From an uncultured Erysipelotrichales bacterium (GTDB lineage Bacteria > Bacillota_I > Bacilli_A > Erysipelotrichales > Coprobacillaceae), in the NCBI GenBank assembly GCA_910579135.1, contig CAJTTM010000015.1, positions 1 through 61,509 on the forward strand: DNA of 61,509 bases, given 5' to 3'. Below are positions 60,836 to 61,509 of the stretch, piece after piece. Below the pieces are notes generated by a model that saw nothing but the letters and a program-made list of their open reading frames with translations, did not search any database and was not told the DNA's origin. The position numbers were made by a program, and so were the translations under genes. The first letter of the stretch is position 1; each line of letters opens with the position of its first letter.

Positions 60836-61366
60836 TTATTCAGTTTCAATCAAACCATAACCACCATCATGGCGTTTGTAAACAACACTAATTAAGTTTG
60901 TTTCTACATCTTTATATACGAAGAATGCATGTCCAATTAACTCCATTTGCATAATAGCTTCTTCTAAATCCATTGGTTTAGGAGAAATACTCTTTGTTTT
61001 GACTACGACATCTTCTTCCTCATGATCTAATGGTTCAATAGAAGATAAATTAAATGCAAGTTTTTTATCTTTAGACTTACGGCTTAGTTTTGTCTTATAC
61101 TTTCTAATTTGTCCTTCTAACTTATCAATAACCAAATCAATAGCATTATAAAGATCATCATCTACAACCTCTGCTCTAAGTAATACATATTCTGTTGGAA
61201 TTGTGACCTCAATCTTTTGACTAGTAGGATAAGTTCTCACCAAAACCTTTGCTTCAACATTATCACTCATAATAAAGTACTTATCAAGAGTTGATAACTT
61301 GTTTGTTATTTTGCTTTCAATCCCTTCTGTCAAAGTAATATTTTTTCCTCGAATACTAACTTTCAT
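60836..61366 (-). CDS. hpf: Ribosome hibernation promoting factor, long form
   Basis: 176 residues: an N-terminal YfiA/HPF domain (KVSIRGKNITLTEGIESKI...) and a C-terminal dimerisation domain (PMDLEEAIMQMELIGHAFFVYKD... to RHDGGYGLIE). It pairs 70S ribosomes into inactive 100S dimers in stationary phase. The ATG at 61366 follows AAAGGAGG; a longer upstream frame is leader sequence. Confidence 0.96.
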   Translation of the reverse strand: MKVSIRGKNITLTEGIESKITNKLSTLDKYFIMSDNVEAKVLVRTYPTSQKIEVTIPTEYVLLRAEVVDDDLYNAIDLVIDKLEGQIRKYKTKLSRKSKDKKLAFNLSSIEPLDHEEEDVVVKTKSISPKPMDLEEAIMQMELIGHAFFVYKDVETNLISVVYKRHDGGYGLIETE

Positions 61367-61425
61367 AATGACGCCTCCTTTATATATCTTTATTATACTA
61401 TAAAAAATATAAAAAATATACAAAA

Positions 61426-61455
61426 AAGAAAAAAAAAGCTCTTAACGAGCTTTCT
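61426..61455 (-). terminator. Terminator of an upstream gene outside the window
   Basis: On the minus strand GAAAGCTC-GTTAA-GAGCTTTTTTTTTC, with a T-run. The last 50 bases (61456-61509) may be the end of that gene: a minus-strand frame ends in TGA near 61457. Confidence 0.7.
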
Positions 61456-61509
61456 TCAGATTGTTGACAAATTAAATGAAAATATCAAATTCAAGTAAAA
61501 AGGATTGAT

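Noticed and set aside
1..61509. CRISPR array, tRNA, rRNA, prophage or complete insertion sequence
   Set aside because: No regularly spaced repeats, cloverleaf sequences, integrase or full transposase were seen on either strand.

Overview
The window is about 61.5 kb of very AT-rich DNA with strong AGGAGG-type ribosome binding sites, TTGACA-N17-TATAAT promoters, stem-loop/T-tract terminators and a T-box. This points to a low-GC Firmicute. The mix of an AsrABC anaerobic sulfite reductase, a fused FeoAB, a CobA-HemD fusion and a c-di-GMP-I riboswitch suits an anaerobic gut Erysipelotrichia/Coprobacillaceae-type bacterium; the lineage is inference. I see no prophage, CRISPR array, tRNA or rRNA. 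Most of the window is ordinary chromosome with several small accessory islands.

Layout. 0-8.3 kb: a MATE exporter; a thiamine-salvage operon (thiM-thiE-HAD phosphatase-thiD-pfkB kinase); an ECF sigma factor with its membrane anti-sigma protein; a two-gene ThrE-type exporter. 8.3-14.6 kb (accessory): a gene remnant, a perfect promoter, a secreted 137-aa protein, two overlapping ATPase-FtsX fusion transporters and a frameshifted lipoprotein. 14.6-25.4 kb: trpS with a T-box leader, an Mrp-type ATPase, a lipoprotein GH5 cellulase, an ABC-F protein, a CAP-domain surface protein under a c-di-GMP riboswitch, a Tim44-like protein, an aldo/keto reductase, manA and DUF523. 25.4-32.1 kb: a second gene remnant, a phosphoesterase/2-hydroxyacid dehydrogenase pair with unexplained extra N-terminal domains, an orphan LytTR regulator, a flavodoxin-like protein, a split ChrA pair and a nitroreductase. 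32.1-40.7 kb: infC-rpmI-rplT with its leader, luxS, an RluA-type synthase, a P-type ATPase lacking all catalytic motifs beside a GNAT, prfC, an M29 aminopeptidase and a cold-shock protein.

40.7-43.5 kb (accessory): a PadR operon diverges from a cassette of two small membrane proteins and a 260-aa secreted protein with a Gly/Ala-rich hydrophobic centre. 43.5-49.6 kb: feoAB, a metallo-beta-lactamase-fold hydrolase, an intergenic region that looks like a small RNA gene, cysE and an M32 carboxypeptidase. 49.8-60.2 kb: one long colinear cluster asrA-asrB-asrC-hemA-hemC-cobA/hemD-hemB-hemL-CbiK-like, diverging from a LysR regulator. It builds tetrapyrrole from glutamyl-tRNA to precorrin-2 next to the siroheme enzyme that uses it. 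The window ends with a small membrane protein and hpf.

Most unusual items: the secreted peptide plus asymmetric dual ATPase-FtsX transporter; the 42-43 kb secreted-protein cassette, whose promoter resembles the first one in carrying a CG-centred palindrome just after the -10; the candidate small RNA near 46.9 kb; the pseudo-P-type ATPase; and the divergent CbiK-like protein ending the siroheme operon.
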